DNA of 64,000 bases, taken from positions 1,860,001 through 1,924,000 of the forward strand of contig OY781921.1 in the NCBI GenBank assembly GCA_963677245.1, written 5' to 3'. Source of the DNA: Saccharicrinis sp963677245. Its GTDB lineage: Bacteria > Bacteroidota > Bacteroidia > Bacteroidales > Marinilabiliaceae. The notes beneath the pieces were generated by a model that was given only the letters and a program-made list of their open reading frames with translations, was not told the origin of the DNA and ran no database searches. Positions 17,991 through 27,102 of the stretch are shown here, in pieces (position 1 is the first letter of the stretch; each line of letters starts with the position of its first letter). The position numbers were made by a program, and so were the translations under genes.

Positions 17991-18240
17991 CAATGCAGAA
18001 ATGACTTGGCGGCACTTTATTTTAAAATGGGCTCTTTCTTTGTGCTTGGCTGCAAAAAGTTGGTAAAATGGCTTCAAGAAATGTTCTTGGCTCAATTTTG
18101 GAAATAAAATGAAGCCTTTCCCAAGGCAAGAGGCCATTTTGGCATTAAAACGTCGCCAAGAATTATTCTTGGATACATTTTATAAAAAAAATAACGCCAA
18201 GTACTGTTCTTGAGGTCATTTTATTTTGAAACGCTCCCAA
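17991..18240. repeat. Array of about six degenerate 41-bp tandem repeats with internal dyads
   Basis: Units begin at about 17991, 18032, 18073, 18114, 18155 and 18196, with a partial unit from 18237. The clearest unit (18155-18195) contains the perfect dyad CCAAGAA-TTA-TTCTTGG (18156-18172), then CATTTTAT. Equivalent dyads are at 18075-18089 (CAAGAA-ATG-TTCTTG) and 18198-18212 (CAAGTA-CTG-TTCTTG). The conserved tail is ATTTT followed by an A-rich end. Dyad centres at 18082, 18164 and 18205 are multiples of 41 bp apart. The array ends about 215 bp before the promoter of the DUF6261 gene. Its purpose is unknown. Confidence 0.75.
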
Positions 18241-18451
18241 GCCTAAAAAAAACAAACTATTTTCAGCACAATTTCTATCGTACAATTAGTCTGAGATAAA
18301 AATCCATATTCGAATTTCAAAACTTATATCGCCCTGTTTATGCAACATTCAAATTAACAAAATAACCCCCACTTATTAATGCCGATTAAAACAACACCAA
18401 ACACATAACCTCCTTCGTGTTAAGGTATTTAAATATTTTTTTTACATTCAT

Positions 18452-18482
18452 TTTGACAACTTAACATTATGCATTATATTCG
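18452..18482 (+). promoter_or_regulatory. Candidate promoter of the DUF6261 gene
   Basis: TTTG (18452-18455), a 19-nt spacer, then TATATTCG (18475-18482), which is one base off the Bacteroidota TAnnTTTG box. This predicts a start near 18489 and a leader of about 22 nt before the ATG at 18512. Confidence 0.5.
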
Positions 18483-18511
18483 ATATTGTTAAACTTAATC
18501 TTAGATATAAA

Positions 18512-19249
18512 ATGATTACAAAAATTTATTCAAAAAGCGCAATCAATGATGTGATATCCTGCTCCTCTACTATATTAGATGCACTTTCGATCAATGATTT
18601 TTCGAGCGACACTTACCTGACAGAGCTTACACAAAAAATTTCGCTTCAAGTTCAAAAAATGATTGAAGCAAGTAACGAAAGTACTGGCAATAGCACTCTA
18701 GCTATTTTGGATGAACGCAGAGATAATTCGCTAAAAGTAATGAGCTACGAAGTCAAATCGAAAACTCTTTGGCCCGATTCGGAAATAAAGGAAGCGGCAG
18801 AAAAGGTAATGGAAGTGTTTGACCATTATGGAGCTGATATCATCAGGTTGCCTTATAACCATCAAACTGCTCAGGCAAAAGCCTTGTTTGAGGATTTAAA
18901 GAAAACTGAAATAGCTGAAGCCATTAGCGTATTACCAGGTTTTAGTGCGCTTGTTTTGAGAGCCGAGGAAGATCAAAATCAGTTTGACCTGGGATATATG
19001 AAATATATACAAACCAAAGGGGAAAGTAAAAATGAGATTCCGGCATATAAGCTAGCACTTACTGTAAGAGGTTTAATTAATGATGAATTGATGGTTTACC
19101 TAACCAGTATGGCACGCATTAATCCGGGACTTTACGGTTCGTGTTATGAGGCTTTATGCACAGCAATAGGAGAAAACAACAGCAAAGTAAAAGCAAGAAT
19201 TAATAAACTTAGGAATGATAAATTGTCAGCTATGACAAACAAGAATTAA
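18512..19249 (+). CDS. DUF6261 family protein of unknown function
   Basis: 245 residues, soluble and largely helical, no signal peptide. It resembles the Bacteroidota DUF6261 family: about 240 residues, with a TLWPDSEIKEAAEKVMEVF-type segment in the middle and a charged ELMVYLTSMARINPG helix near the C-terminus. No catalytic motif is recognisable, and the function of the family is not known to me. It sits behind an array of 41-bp palindromic repeats and carries its own promoter and terminator, so it is a free-standing unit. The start is the first ATG after the promoter. Confidence 0.7.
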   Translation: MITKIYSKSAINDVISCSSTILDALSINDFSSDTYLTELTQKISLQVQKMIEASNESTGNSTLAILDERRDNSLKVMSYEVKSKTLWPDSEIKEAAEKVMEVFDHYGADIIRLPYNHQTAQAKALFEDLKKTEIAEAISVLPGFSALVLRAEEDQNQFDLGYMKYIQTKGESKNEIPAYKLALTVRGLINDELMVYLTSMARINPGLYGSCYEALCTAIGENNSKVKARINKLRNDKLSAMTNKN

Positions 19250-19281
19250 ATTGTTTTATGGTTGAATTTGTTTAGGTGGTA

Positions 19282-19318
19282 AAGCGTCTGGGATTTGGGA
19301 AACCAGGCGCTTTTTTTA
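19282..19318 (+). terminator. Terminator of the DUF6261 gene
   Basis: AGCGTCTGG (19283-19291) pairs with CCAGGCGCT (19303-19311), with one G-U pair, and a run of seven T follows. Confidence 0.8.
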
Positions 19319-19416
19319 TGGCTTTTTATAATTATATCCTAGATATACCTGGCTTAGTAAGAAATTATATTTCTATCGTCTAAAATCTAACCATCTATTA
19401 TCTAATTTATTGAAAT

Positions 19417-19455
19417 ATATAAAAACGGATGCTCTCTTCTTTAAGAGAACACCCG
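19417..19455 (-). terminator. Terminator of the NhaD-TrkH operon
   Basis: A 13-bp stem with G-U pairs (plus-strand arms 19426-19438 and 19443-19455) and a 4-nt loop lies just past the trkH stop. The minus strand continues with TTTTT (plus A run 19421-19425). Confidence 0.7.
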
Positions 19456-19479
19456 CTTCAAAACAAACTATAAAAAGAA

Positions 19480-20928
19480 CTATTGATGTCTCCAGAAAGC
19501 TGGCGAAAACAATATTAAAACTGAGAATAACTCTAAACGCCCTAACAGCATCAGTACCGATAATATCCATTTACCGGCTGTAGGAACAGCAAAAAAGTTA
19601 TTCATAGGACCTACTGATCCTAATCCCGGACCAATACCTCCCATTGAGGTAGCCACAGCACCTGAAGCAGATTCAATATTCATACCTACTGCAGTCAGGG
19701 CAAAAACACCTACGGCACAAATAATCATATACAAGACCAAAAATGCCAGTACTTTATATACAATCTCTGAGGACACAGACTTACGACCTATCTTAAGCGG
19801 CAAAATAGCCATGGGATGGGTCATCTTTTTAAACTCAATCCGAATATTTTTAAACAATATCATATGTCGGAATAATTTAATCCCTCCAGAGGTACTACCT
19901 ACACAAGCTCCGCTAAACATGAGCATAAAAATGATAAAGGTAAGATAGGGATGCCAGAGCGTATAATCGGCCGTTACAAAACCGGTACTGGTAATAATAC
20001 TCGAAACCTGGAATAAAGCATCTCTGAACGAACGCTCAATGGGCTCATTATCCATAAATATTAATGCCACAGTTATGGTAAGCGTTGCGATGGCAATAAT
20101 GCTTAAAAACAATTTTAATTCAGGGTTCGAAATAAACTTTTTCCAATCGCCTTTTCCCAGAAAAAAGAACAAGGTAAAATTGGTTCCGGCCAATATCATA
20201 AACACAATAACTACGTATTGGGTATATGGCGAATATCCGGCAATACTATCATTTTTGGTAGAAAAACCACCCGACGCAATGGTTCCAAAACTATGACACA
20301 AGGCATCGAATAAAGGCATGCCGCCCAACATTAAAAATACGGTTTCTCCGGCTACCAGTAACACATAAATTCCCCAAAGACTTTTGGCTGTTTTGGTAAC
20401 ACGTGGATGCAATTTATCATTCACCACGCCCGACGCTTCTGCATTAAACAACTGCATACCTCCAAATCCGAAATATGGAAGAATGGCCACGGCCAGTACA
20501 ATAATCCCCATACCTCCAATCAGGTGGGTAATACTACGCCAAAACAATATTCCATGGGGCAAAGCCTCAATGTCGTTAATAACAGAGGCTCCCGTGGTTG
20601 TAAAACCGGATATGGTTTCAAAAAAAGCATCGGTAAAATTACTGATGGTTCCGCTAAAAAGATAAGGCAAAGCACCAAATGCTGACATTACCACCCAAAC
20701 CAGCGTAACCACTATAAAACTCTCACGCTTCAACTGCTCTTTATCTTCTTTTCGATTAAGCAACCAAATACCGCCTCCGGTTAAAAAAGTAATAGCAAAT
20801 GATATCAAAAAAGCTTGTACATCATACTCCTGGTAAATGATCGCCACCCCTGCACACAACAACATAAACAGACTTTCAAAGACCAAAGCAAGTCCAAATG
20901 CACTAAAAATAAACTTCTTATCTAACAT
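19480..20928 (-). CDS. trkH: Potassium uptake protein, TrkH/KtrB family
   Basis: 482 residues with the fourfold membrane-pore-membrane layout of TrkH/KtrB. The four selectivity loops are visible in order: ETISGFTTTGAS, SFGTIASGGFST, SSIITSTGFVT and SMGGIGPGLGSVG. It is an inner-membrane K+ (or Na+/K+) uptake subunit that normally needs a cytoplasmic TrkA/KtrA gating protein, and no trkA is in the window. It lies 20 bp after nhaD on the same strand, so sodium export and potassium uptake are probably coexpressed, in line with a saline habitat. The start ATG at 20928 gives a short cytoplasmic N-terminus of normal length. Confidence 0.93.
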   Translation of the reverse strand: MLDKKFIFSAFGLALVFESLFMLLCAGVAIIYQEYDVQAFLISFAITFLTGGGIWLLNRKEDKEQLKRESFIVVTLVWVVMSAFGALPYLFSGTISNFTDAFFETISGFTTTGASVINDIEALPHGILFWRSITHLIGGMGIIVLAVAILPYFGFGGMQLFNAEASGVVNDKLHPRVTKTAKSLWGIYVLLVAGETVFLMLGGMPLFDALCHSFGTIASGGFSTKNDSIAGYSPYTQYVVIVFMILAGTNFTLFFFLGKGDWKKFISNPELKLFLSIIAIATLTITVALIFMDNEPIERSFRDALFQVSSIITSTGFVTADYTLWHPYLTFIIFMLMFSGACVGSTSGGIKLFRHMILFKNIRIEFKKMTHPMAILPLKIGRKSVSSEIVYKVLAFLVLYMIICAVGVFALTAVGMNIESASGAVATSMGGIGPGLGSVGPMNNFFAVPTAGKWILSVLMLLGRLELFSVLILFSPAFWRHQ

Positions 20929-20948
20929 GACTATTTAATGAAATACAA

Positions 20949-22352
20949 CTACAAAAACATGGTTTGCAAAAAGAAGGTTAGTGCACCTGCCAGATAACCT
21001 ACCAAAGCAATCACACTTACTTTTCGTAAATACCACATAAAATCAATTTTTTCTAATCCCATGGCAGCTACTCCTGCAGCAGAACCTATAATTAAAATAC
21101 TACCTCCTGTTCCGGAACAATAAGCCAGGAACGACCAAAAATTACCATCCTGAATAAAATTGGCCATATAACCTGCAGAACTGGCTCCTGCAATTTTATA
21201 CATACCCATTGAAGCTGCCACCAAAGGCACATTATCAACAATGGAAGAGATAATTCCAATTAAAATGTTAATGGCATAAATATTCTTTACTCCATCATCC
21301 AGGTGTTGTGCCATTACATCCAGATGTCCGGCCGATTGCAAAGCAGATACAGCTGTAAGTATACCTAAGAAGAAAAGTATAGTAGCAAAATCGATGGTTT
21401 TTAAAACGGTGGTTACATTCAGCTTTCGCTGATCTGCCTCAGAGCGATTTTTTAAATAACGATCGGTCATTACCCAAAGTACTGACAGACCTAAAATCAT
21501 CCCTAAGTAAGGAGGTAAATGGGTTATGGTTTTAAATACCGGAACTGAAATTAATGCCAGCGTTCCGGTTACCAACATAAACACCCGCTCCTTGTGGGTG
21601 GTAAATTCGCGCGTTTCATCTTCAGAAAGCTCTGGGCGTAATGTTTGTCCTTTAACTAAAAACGAAAACAAATAAGTAGCCACTAACACATTGGCCAAAC
21701 TAGGTAAAATAATAGAAACAATTATATGCGAAGCTGTTACCTGACCACCAATCCAAAGCATAATAGTTGTTACATCTCCAATAGGAGACCAGGCGCCCCC
21801 GGCATTGGCCGAAACTACAACCATACTGGCAAAAATCCATCGGTTTTCTTTTTTGGTCAGCAACTTACGAAGTACGGTAATCAAGACAATTGTAGTGGTT
21901 AAATTATCCAGCACTGCCGACATAAAGAAGGTAAGTAAACTAATAATCCACAATAATTTTACCGCACTGGAACTGTTAATTTTACTGGTAATAATCCTGA
22001 ATCCCTGATAACGGTCAACCAACTCAACAATAGCCATGGCTCCCATCAAGAAAAATAAAATAGAGGCTATCTCAGATAAGTGATGATAAAGTTCATGATG
22101 CGTAATAAAGTTTTTTACACTGGCCACATGTGTTGCAGCATGCTTAAACTCCTGCCAGGCCGAACTATAGCCTAAATCTAAAATATGATGACCGCCAATA
22201 GCGTATATAGCCCACATTAAAGAGCCAAGCAACAAAGCAATTGCTGCTTTATTAATTTGGTTGATATGTTCAAACACGATGAATCCGTATCCTAACACAA
22301 AAACCAATAACATTAAAAGAAACATTATAAATGGTTTACATAAATGAACCAT
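20949..22352 (-). CDS. nhaD: Na+/H+ antiporter NhaD
   Basis: Up to 467 residues, with about 12 membrane helices of the ion-transporter superfamily. NhaD-type features include an N-terminal helix pair with GFIVFEHINQINKAA, the loop VVSANAGGAWSPIGDVTT, and near the C-terminus SIVDNVPLVAA and CSGTGGSILIIGSAAG. It exports Na+ (or Li+) in exchange for protons across the inner membrane, a trait common in marine Bacteroidota. An internal Met at position 10, beginning MFLLMLLVF, is also a plausible start and would match the family better. It is the first gene of a two-gene unit with trkH. Confidence 0.92.
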   Translation of the reverse strand: MVHLCKPFIMFLLMLLVFVLGYGFIVFEHINQINKAAIALLLGSLMWAIYAIGGHHILDLGYSSAWQEFKHAATHVASVKNFITHHELYHHLSEIASILFFLMGAMAIVELVDRYQGFRIITSKINSSSAVKLLWIISLLTFFMSAVLDNLTTTIVLITVLRKLLTKKENRWIFASMVVVSANAGGAWSPIGDVTTIMLWIGGQVTASHIIVSIILPSLANVLVATYLFSFLVKGQTLRPELSEDETREFTTHKERVFMLVTGTLALISVPVFKTITHLPPYLGMILGLSVLWVMTDRYLKNRSEADQRKLNVTTVLKTIDFATILFFLGILTAVSALQSAGHLDVMAQHLDDGVKNIYAINILIGIISSIVDNVPLVAASMGMYKIAGASSAGYMANFIQDGNFWSFLAYCSGTGGSILIIGSAAGVAAMGLEKIDFMWYLRKVSVIALVGYLAGALTFFLQTMFL

Positions 22353-22402
22353 CAGGAAAATTCCCTAATGGATTAAACTAGAATTGAAAAACTTAGGTTA
22401 GA

Positions 22403-22726
22403 TTATGCAAACTCTAAAGGCGGTGATGTATCAGCTTCGAATAGAATAAACGTACTTGAAGTAATTTGAGCACTTCTGATAACAACTGATTGTAGTGGGT
22501 ATAATGTCTTTTCCCCTAATACTGCATTTGATACTTGGATAAACCTCTTATCATCCTGATTATCGTCCTCGCCCCACTCCATCATCCAGGAGAATGCAAT
22601 AGTCCCATCGTGATAAGAAGAAACTATATGTTTTTTCTCCCAATCACCATCTTCCTGCACTGTGGAAATATTTAAACCACAAGCGCTAAAGAGCGACAAA
22701 GCAATATATAACAGAAGTCCATTCAT
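22403..22726 (-). CDS. Small putative lipoprotein, hypothetical
   Basis: 107 residues with a lipoprotein-like start (LLLYIALSLFSAC, Cys16). The mature part is acidic (EWGEDDNQDDKRF) and ends in a hydrophobic, Pro-containing tail. I recognise no family. It lies 50 bp upstream of nhaD on the same strand, so cotranscription is possible, but no functional link is evident. Confidence 0.5.
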   Translation of the reverse strand: MNGLLLYIALSLFSACGLNISTVQEDGDWEKKHIVSSYHDGTIAFSWMMEWGEDDNQDDKRFIQVSNAVLGEKTLYPLQSVVIRSAQITSSTFILFEADTSPPLEFA

Positions 22727-22884
22727 ACTGAAAAGCGCACAAATGTAGTATTAATCAAGCTAAATAATGAAAAGTTAAACTTAAAAAAGATTAAAGAGTT
22801 CTGACCCAACAAAAATTACATAACTGGTTTTTACGATGCTTTTATCCTGCTACCGAAAGCATAGTGTTGGTCATCCCATTCTAA

Positions 22885-22914
22885 ACAAAACCCCAAAACA
22901 GACTAGCTTTGGGG
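22885..22914 (-). terminator. Probable terminator of the VOC protein gene
   Basis: CCCCAAA (22891-22897) and TTTGGGG (22908-22914) form a perfect stem, with a short T-rich stretch on the minus strand beyond it. It lies 46 bp past the stop at 22960. Confidence 0.5.
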
Positions 22915-22959
22915 CTCAAAAAATATTGATTATAAATAACGACTTAAATAGGAATGGTA

Positions 22960-23397
22960 TTATTTTATAGACTCAACACTAACCATCCAGTTAATTCCAA
23001 ATTGATCTGTACACATTCCAAAATAAGAACCCCAAAATGTGTTATCCATTGGCATAGTTACCACTCCTCCTTGAGATAGTTTATTAAAAAAAACATCTGC
23101 TTTTTCTTTGGAATCTGTATTGATGGAGATAGAGAAATTATTTCCCGGCTTAATATGAGGAGCCCATTCTCCTCCGGCATCACTTCCCATTAAAACAGTT
23201 TCTTTGCTTATAGGTAGCGAAACATGCATGAGTTTATTACCCTCTTCTTCTGATAGATCCTGATAATTTTCATCTTCTTTAGGTATTTCATTAAAGCGGC
23301 TCAGATCTTTTAATTCTCCACCAAATACCTCTTTGTAAAAATTAAAAGCGTCTTCGCAATTCCCATTAAATGTGAGATAAATATTTACGATAGTCAT
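22960..23397 (-). CDS. VOC (glyoxalase-fold) protein, PhnB-like
   Basis: 145 residues, cytoplasmic. The start MTIVNIYLTFNGNCEDAFNFY is the PhnB/3-demethylubiquinone-methyltransferase-like form of the vicinal-oxygen-chelate fold. It continues with a beta-alpha-beta repeat and ends with FGMCTDQFGINWMVS, which is standard for this group. These proteins are dimeric, and most members have no assigned reaction. The metal-binding residues cannot be read with confidence. It is a single gene between the small lipoprotein and the CPBP protease. Confidence 0.88.
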   Translation of the reverse strand: MTIVNIYLTFNGNCEDAFNFYKEVFGGELKDLSRFNEIPKEDENYQDLSEEEGNKLMHVSLPISKETVLMGSDAGGEWAPHIKPGNNFSISINTDSKEKADVFFNKLSQGGVVTMPMDNTFWGSYFGMCTDQFGINWMVSVESIK

Positions 23398-23459
23398 AGT
23401 AAAGTAATTTAAAATTCAACTACCTCAAATTACGACTTTAAATCAAACCGCTCCCTCTT

Positions 23460-24269
23460 TTATTCGCTTTTAACTCCTTGTATATCTGTCGGACATTTGT
23501 TTGTCCACAACACCTTTCTGTTAATAACAAATCCTCGTTTTTTAGATATCCAGAATATGGTTACAACTATAGATGCAGCAATCGTTAGCAATCGAAATAA
23601 GTTGGCATAACCCGAGCCTGCGGCTCCTCCATCCACATTGTACATGAGCCACGAAAGATTCATTAAAATATGCATTAGGGTATTGATCCATGCATTAAAA
23701 CGCCATTCTGCATAAAGCCATGCAAACCATACTGCACCTATTCCTGTCACCAGGAATGCCATGAAAGAACTCATTAAATCATTTCCCTGGTAAACATGTC
23801 CCAATCCAAAAAACAATGCCCCAATTAAAGAAGCCGGAATAAACCCCCATCCGGCATATCTAAACAATAAGCCAAACAAAAAACTACGAAAAATAAGCTC
23901 TTCAATAATTCCGGGTTGAATACTGCCATTTAAAATCTCGCTAAAACTCAGGCTTTCATTAAAAGCATAAATCACGCTCATTCCAACCGTCATGGGCAAG
24001 GTAAATAAAGCGGCCGCCCAAATTGCTTTCTTTTCCCAAATAATACCCAGCTCGCGACAGGCATCTTTCTTTAATAAAGCAAAAGCAACACCCAAAGGAA
24101 TAATCAATTTAAGTATGATTAAACAAATGCTATGAAACAAGTAATGATCCGGAAGTAAAGCACTCCAATCTGGATAAATATATGTAAGTACAGAAAACAG
24201 CCGATTGGTAACGAAGAAGGAGATTAGAATAATCAAACTTCTTACTATTTTATTTTTAAGCATAGGCAA
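23460..24269 (-). CDS. CPBP family intramembrane metalloprotease
   Basis: 269 residues with about seven membrane helices. The family motifs are present in order: EELIFRSF (E123, E124, R128), FFGLGH (H158) and HILMN (H200, N204). CPBP proteases (Rce1/Abi type) cleave membrane-associated substrates. In bacteria they serve in peptide maturation, immunity to bacteriocins or unknown roles. No bacteriocin or regulator gene is adjacent, so the substrate is unknown. The C-terminal tail after the last helix is polar and may be cytoplasmic. Confidence 0.88.
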   Translation of the reverse strand: MPMLKNKIVRSLIILISFFVTNRLFSVLTYIYPDWSALLPDHYLFHSICLIILKLIIPLGVAFALLKKDACRELGIIWEKKAIWAAALFTLPMTVGMSVIYAFNESLSFSEILNGSIQPGIIEELIFRSFLFGLLFRYAGWGFIPASLIGALFFGLGHVYQGNDLMSSFMAFLVTGIGAVWFAWLYAEWRFNAWINTLMHILMNLSWLMYNVDGGAAGSGYANLFRLLTIAASIVVTIFWISKKRGFVINRKVLWTNKCPTDIQGVKSE

Positions 24270-24290
24270 AGTTTTAACCGTTACTACAAA

Positions 24291-24325
24291 TAAAAAAAAC
24301 TGCCCGAAATAATTCGAACAGTTTC
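24291..24325 (-). terminator. Probable terminator of the six-hairpin glycosidase gene
   Basis: AAACTG and CAGTTT flank a partly paired inner segment, with a run of A on the plus strand (24292-24299) giving T on the minus strand. It lies about 30 bp past the stop at 24355. Confidence 0.5.
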
Positions 24326-24354
24326 TGTTAAAGTTTGATAAAAGTTAAACTTGT

Positions 24355-27000
24355 TTATAAACTTGTTAATCGAATATGATCCAATAAAGCTTCATTAATC
24401 TGACCATCCATATTTGTATTCCAATCTTCCAGAACAATTCTGATTATGTTTTTGCCTTTATGCAATTTCACTTTTATGCTATTGGAATATCCCCAATCCG
24501 ACCATTCATCTGTTCCTCTTTGCGGAAAAACTAAAACACCATTGTAATCATTATTCACATATAAGCTGCGTATACCACAGTTGTTATCTGTATTCCAAGG
24601 ACCAGTTCCATTTGCATAGCGCAGGTCTAACAAATACTCACCATCTTTATGCACCCTCAAATCAAAGTTTAAACTGGTATTTTCGTACATACTGGTTTTA
24701 ATAAATCCTTTCCCAGAAAAATTACTGTAAGGTAAATTTGATGCCTTATACTGTTCCTCAACCTGCCAAACCCATTGCTCCATTTTAATCTGAACAGGTT
24801 CGCTGCTGAATGATTCATCTCCGAATGAATTAACAGCCGTAACTGCATATTCGGTAAATTCATCTTTTTTAAGCTTTATCTCTGTAAAACTTCCTTCTTT
24901 CAATAATTTACCATTTTTATAAACCCTGTACTTTTCGGCACCTTGTATTGGTTTCCACTTCAAAAGTGCTCCCTCCATGTAAGCTTGCGGATTAGCTGTT
25001 GAAAAACGGTTCTCCATTAAGTTCTTACCATCTGAGTTAAACGAATTATTCGACATTTTTATTAAAACGTGATGATGTCCTTTTAAAGAAGATGGCACAA
25101 AAGCATCATCCTGCACAATATTATCCACAATAAATGCAGCTATTTCATTCCCAAACCCTTCCACTGTAATATCCAGGTCAGCATCCCTATATTTGAAATT
25201 ATTTAAGGTTCTCATTCCTCCATACACTTCGGGAATAACTGGATTAAACCTAATACCATCCACCTGAAAATTCATTCCTATAAATACACGATGAACCATT
25301 GCCAGATTTCCGGCCATACTCCACAACATGCGATGCGAATTGATTTCCGTTCCCATATAATCACCATTTTGTGCTACAAAATTTTCGTAGTTGGTTAGGA
25401 ATAATGCACCAGCTCTATAAATAGAAGCTAATCCATGCTTCAACACTTCTTCATTCCCGGCTTTGGCTGCTGCCAGATTCCAATAAGATTGTACAAAAGG
25501 CCAGATTCCATTATTATGATAGGGTGGAATTCCCGGAATTTGTGGAAAAATACAAGCTGTACCAAAGGGAGTTAAAGGCGATTTTGAAACAATGGATTTA
25601 GCTTGTGTTTTATCTGCTACATCAAATAATATAGACAAAGCTTCGCCCAAGGCCTCAAAACGAGGTGATTGTAATAAAGCTGAACGACCATATAAATATT
25701 GGGCATAATAGCCTTTGTCATCCATCCATAAAAACTGATTGATTCCCTTTTTAATGTTCTCTGCTCGTTCTTCATAAACCTGATAAGGTTTTCCTAATAA
25801 CCTGGCCATTTCTATTAAAATTCGGTGTGCCTGATAATGTACCACATTGGTTCCCAAATTTTCTGACACATAAATATCCATGTTCGACATCCACTTTGGA
25901 TAGGTCTGCTCTCGCCAATCAAGAAAAGATGATTCTCCTCGATTCATTCCGGTTTTCGGTGATAATAATGTCTTATAATCATCATCCAAGGTATTTTTAA
26001 TAACCTGATAAGCCGTTTGCAACCATTCCTGATCGCCGGTTACTTTATATACCTCCCAAGCTCCCAAAGCCCAGGTTGTACGATCCGAGGAAACCGGCCA
26101 GGCGCCACCAGAACCTGTATCCTGAATAATGCGATTGCGATTCACTTTTTTCATCAGACTAATTTTAGCCACTTCCGGCTCATGGTAAGCAAAGGCCAAC
26201 AAAATACTGTAGCTCACATCCCGAGTCCAAACACCGCCCCACTTGGCACCCGTTCGCAATGTACTATCCGGCTCAATATTCATCATCGCTTCTTCCAATG
26301 ACATATTAAATAATGCATCAACAATCTTTTGATCGGATGAATACTGTGGCTTTGAGGATAAATCCAATGTCGGAGTCCATTCTTTTTCTTTAGCTAATGA
26401 AGGATCATAAGGGTTTAAGATTACTGTAAGTTCGAAAATACCATCTCCATCCTCATCCTTTAAAACAAGTCCCTTTTCTTCCAGATTCGAAAAATCCCAG
26501 GAAAGTGGTGCTGATCCACCTGCAATGCAAACACTCTTAAAATCATTTTTGGCAATTCGGGTTCCATCAAAAGCCTCGTAATAGCCTTGCTGTTCGAATT
26601 GCTCCAACACAGGTCGCATATCAAGCCTAAAGGTATATTTATAATTAGCCGGCAGTTTTGTTCCTGGATCGGTAAGAACTTCATCTGTAGTTTCTCCAAA
26701 CTTAATAATTGGAGATTCATGTTCATCGTTGATGATGATTCGATGGTCTATACCAGAGGGCTTTTCATTATCCTTTTCGTTAATACTAAACTTAAAAATA
26801 AGCAGCCTTGAATAATTCTCATGAACCAGACTCTGATAGTTGGAAACGATTTTATAAGGTGACTGCACCACCGCTCTGTTGGTTCCCTGCACTACCCCAT
26901 CCGCATAAACCGAAAAGGCTTCAGATTCATATAAAGGCGTATTATTTCGACAACTCATCAATGCCATCATAATCATTAAAAATAAAACAACTCTCTTCAT
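24355..27000 (-). CDS. Secreted six-hairpin glycosidase with FnIII-like and C-terminal CBM-like domains
   Basis: 881 residues from the ATG at 27000, which places a lipoprotein signal at the start (MMALMSC); an upstream ATG at 27039 only adds a spurious extension. A beta-sandwich-like region (about 20-215) leads into an alpha/alpha-barrel glycosidase domain (about 225-620), with GGVWTRDVSYS, GGAWPVSSDRT and MNRGESSFLDWRE. An FnIII-like domain (about 670-740) and a C-terminal galactose-binding or CBM-like domain (about 745-881) follow. It belongs with the glycogen-debranching or trehalase-like six-hairpin enzymes, but I cannot assign a GH family. The GH31 gene lies 102 bp upstream on the same strand, so the two may act on the same alpha-linked glycan. 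Confidence 0.75.
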   Translation of the reverse strand: MKRVVLFLMIMMALMSCRNNTPLYESEAFSVYADGVVQGTNRAVVQSPYKIVSNYQSLVHENYSRLLIFKFSINEKDNEKPSGIDHRIIINDEHESPIIKFGETTDEVLTDPGTKLPANYKYTFRLDMRPVLEQFEQQGYYEAFDGTRIAKNDFKSVCIAGGSAPLSWDFSNLEEKGLVLKDEDGDGIFELTVILNPYDPSLAKEKEWTPTLDLSSKPQYSSDQKIVDALFNMSLEEAMMNIEPDSTLRTGAKWGGVWTRDVSYSILLAFAYHEPEVAKISLMKKVNRNRIIQDTGSGGAWPVSSDRTTWALGAWEVYKVTGDQEWLQTAYQVIKNTLDDDYKTLLSPKTGMNRGESSFLDWREQTYPKWMSNMDIYVSENLGTNVVHYQAHRILIEMARLLGKPYQVYEERAENIKKGINQFLWMDDKGYYAQYLYGRSALLQSPRFEALGEALSILFDVADKTQAKSIVSKSPLTPFGTACIFPQIPGIPPYHNNGIWPFVQSYWNLAAAKAGNEEVLKHGLASIYRAGALFLTNYENFVAQNGDYMGTEINSHRMLWSMAGNLAMVHRVFIGMNFQVDGIRFNPVIPEVYGGMRTLNNFKYRDADLDITVEGFGNEIAAFIVDNIVQDDAFVPSSLKGHHHVLIKMSNNSFNSDGKNLMENRFSTANPQAYMEGALLKWKPIQGAEKYRVYKNGKLLKEGSFTEIKLKKDEFTEYAVTAVNSFGDESFSSEPVQIKMEQWVWQVEEQYKASNLPYSNFSGKGFIKTSMYENTSLNFDLRVHKDGEYLLDLRYANGTGPWNTDNNCGIRSLYVNNDYNGVLVFPQRGTDEWSDWGYSNSIKVKLHKGKNIIRIVLEDWNTNMDGQINEALLDHIRLTSL

Positions 27001-27102
27001 GGGATAATATTGTATTTTTTGCAACAGTATGCAAACCATCTATTACGTTTAAATATTTGCACTTTTATTTATTGAATTTCATTTAGAACTAGCTCTCAGT
27101 CC

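Noticed and set aside
17991..18240. Regular repeats that might be a CRISPR array
   Set aside because: The 41-bp units abut each other with no unique spacers, the units are degenerate, and no cas genes are present.
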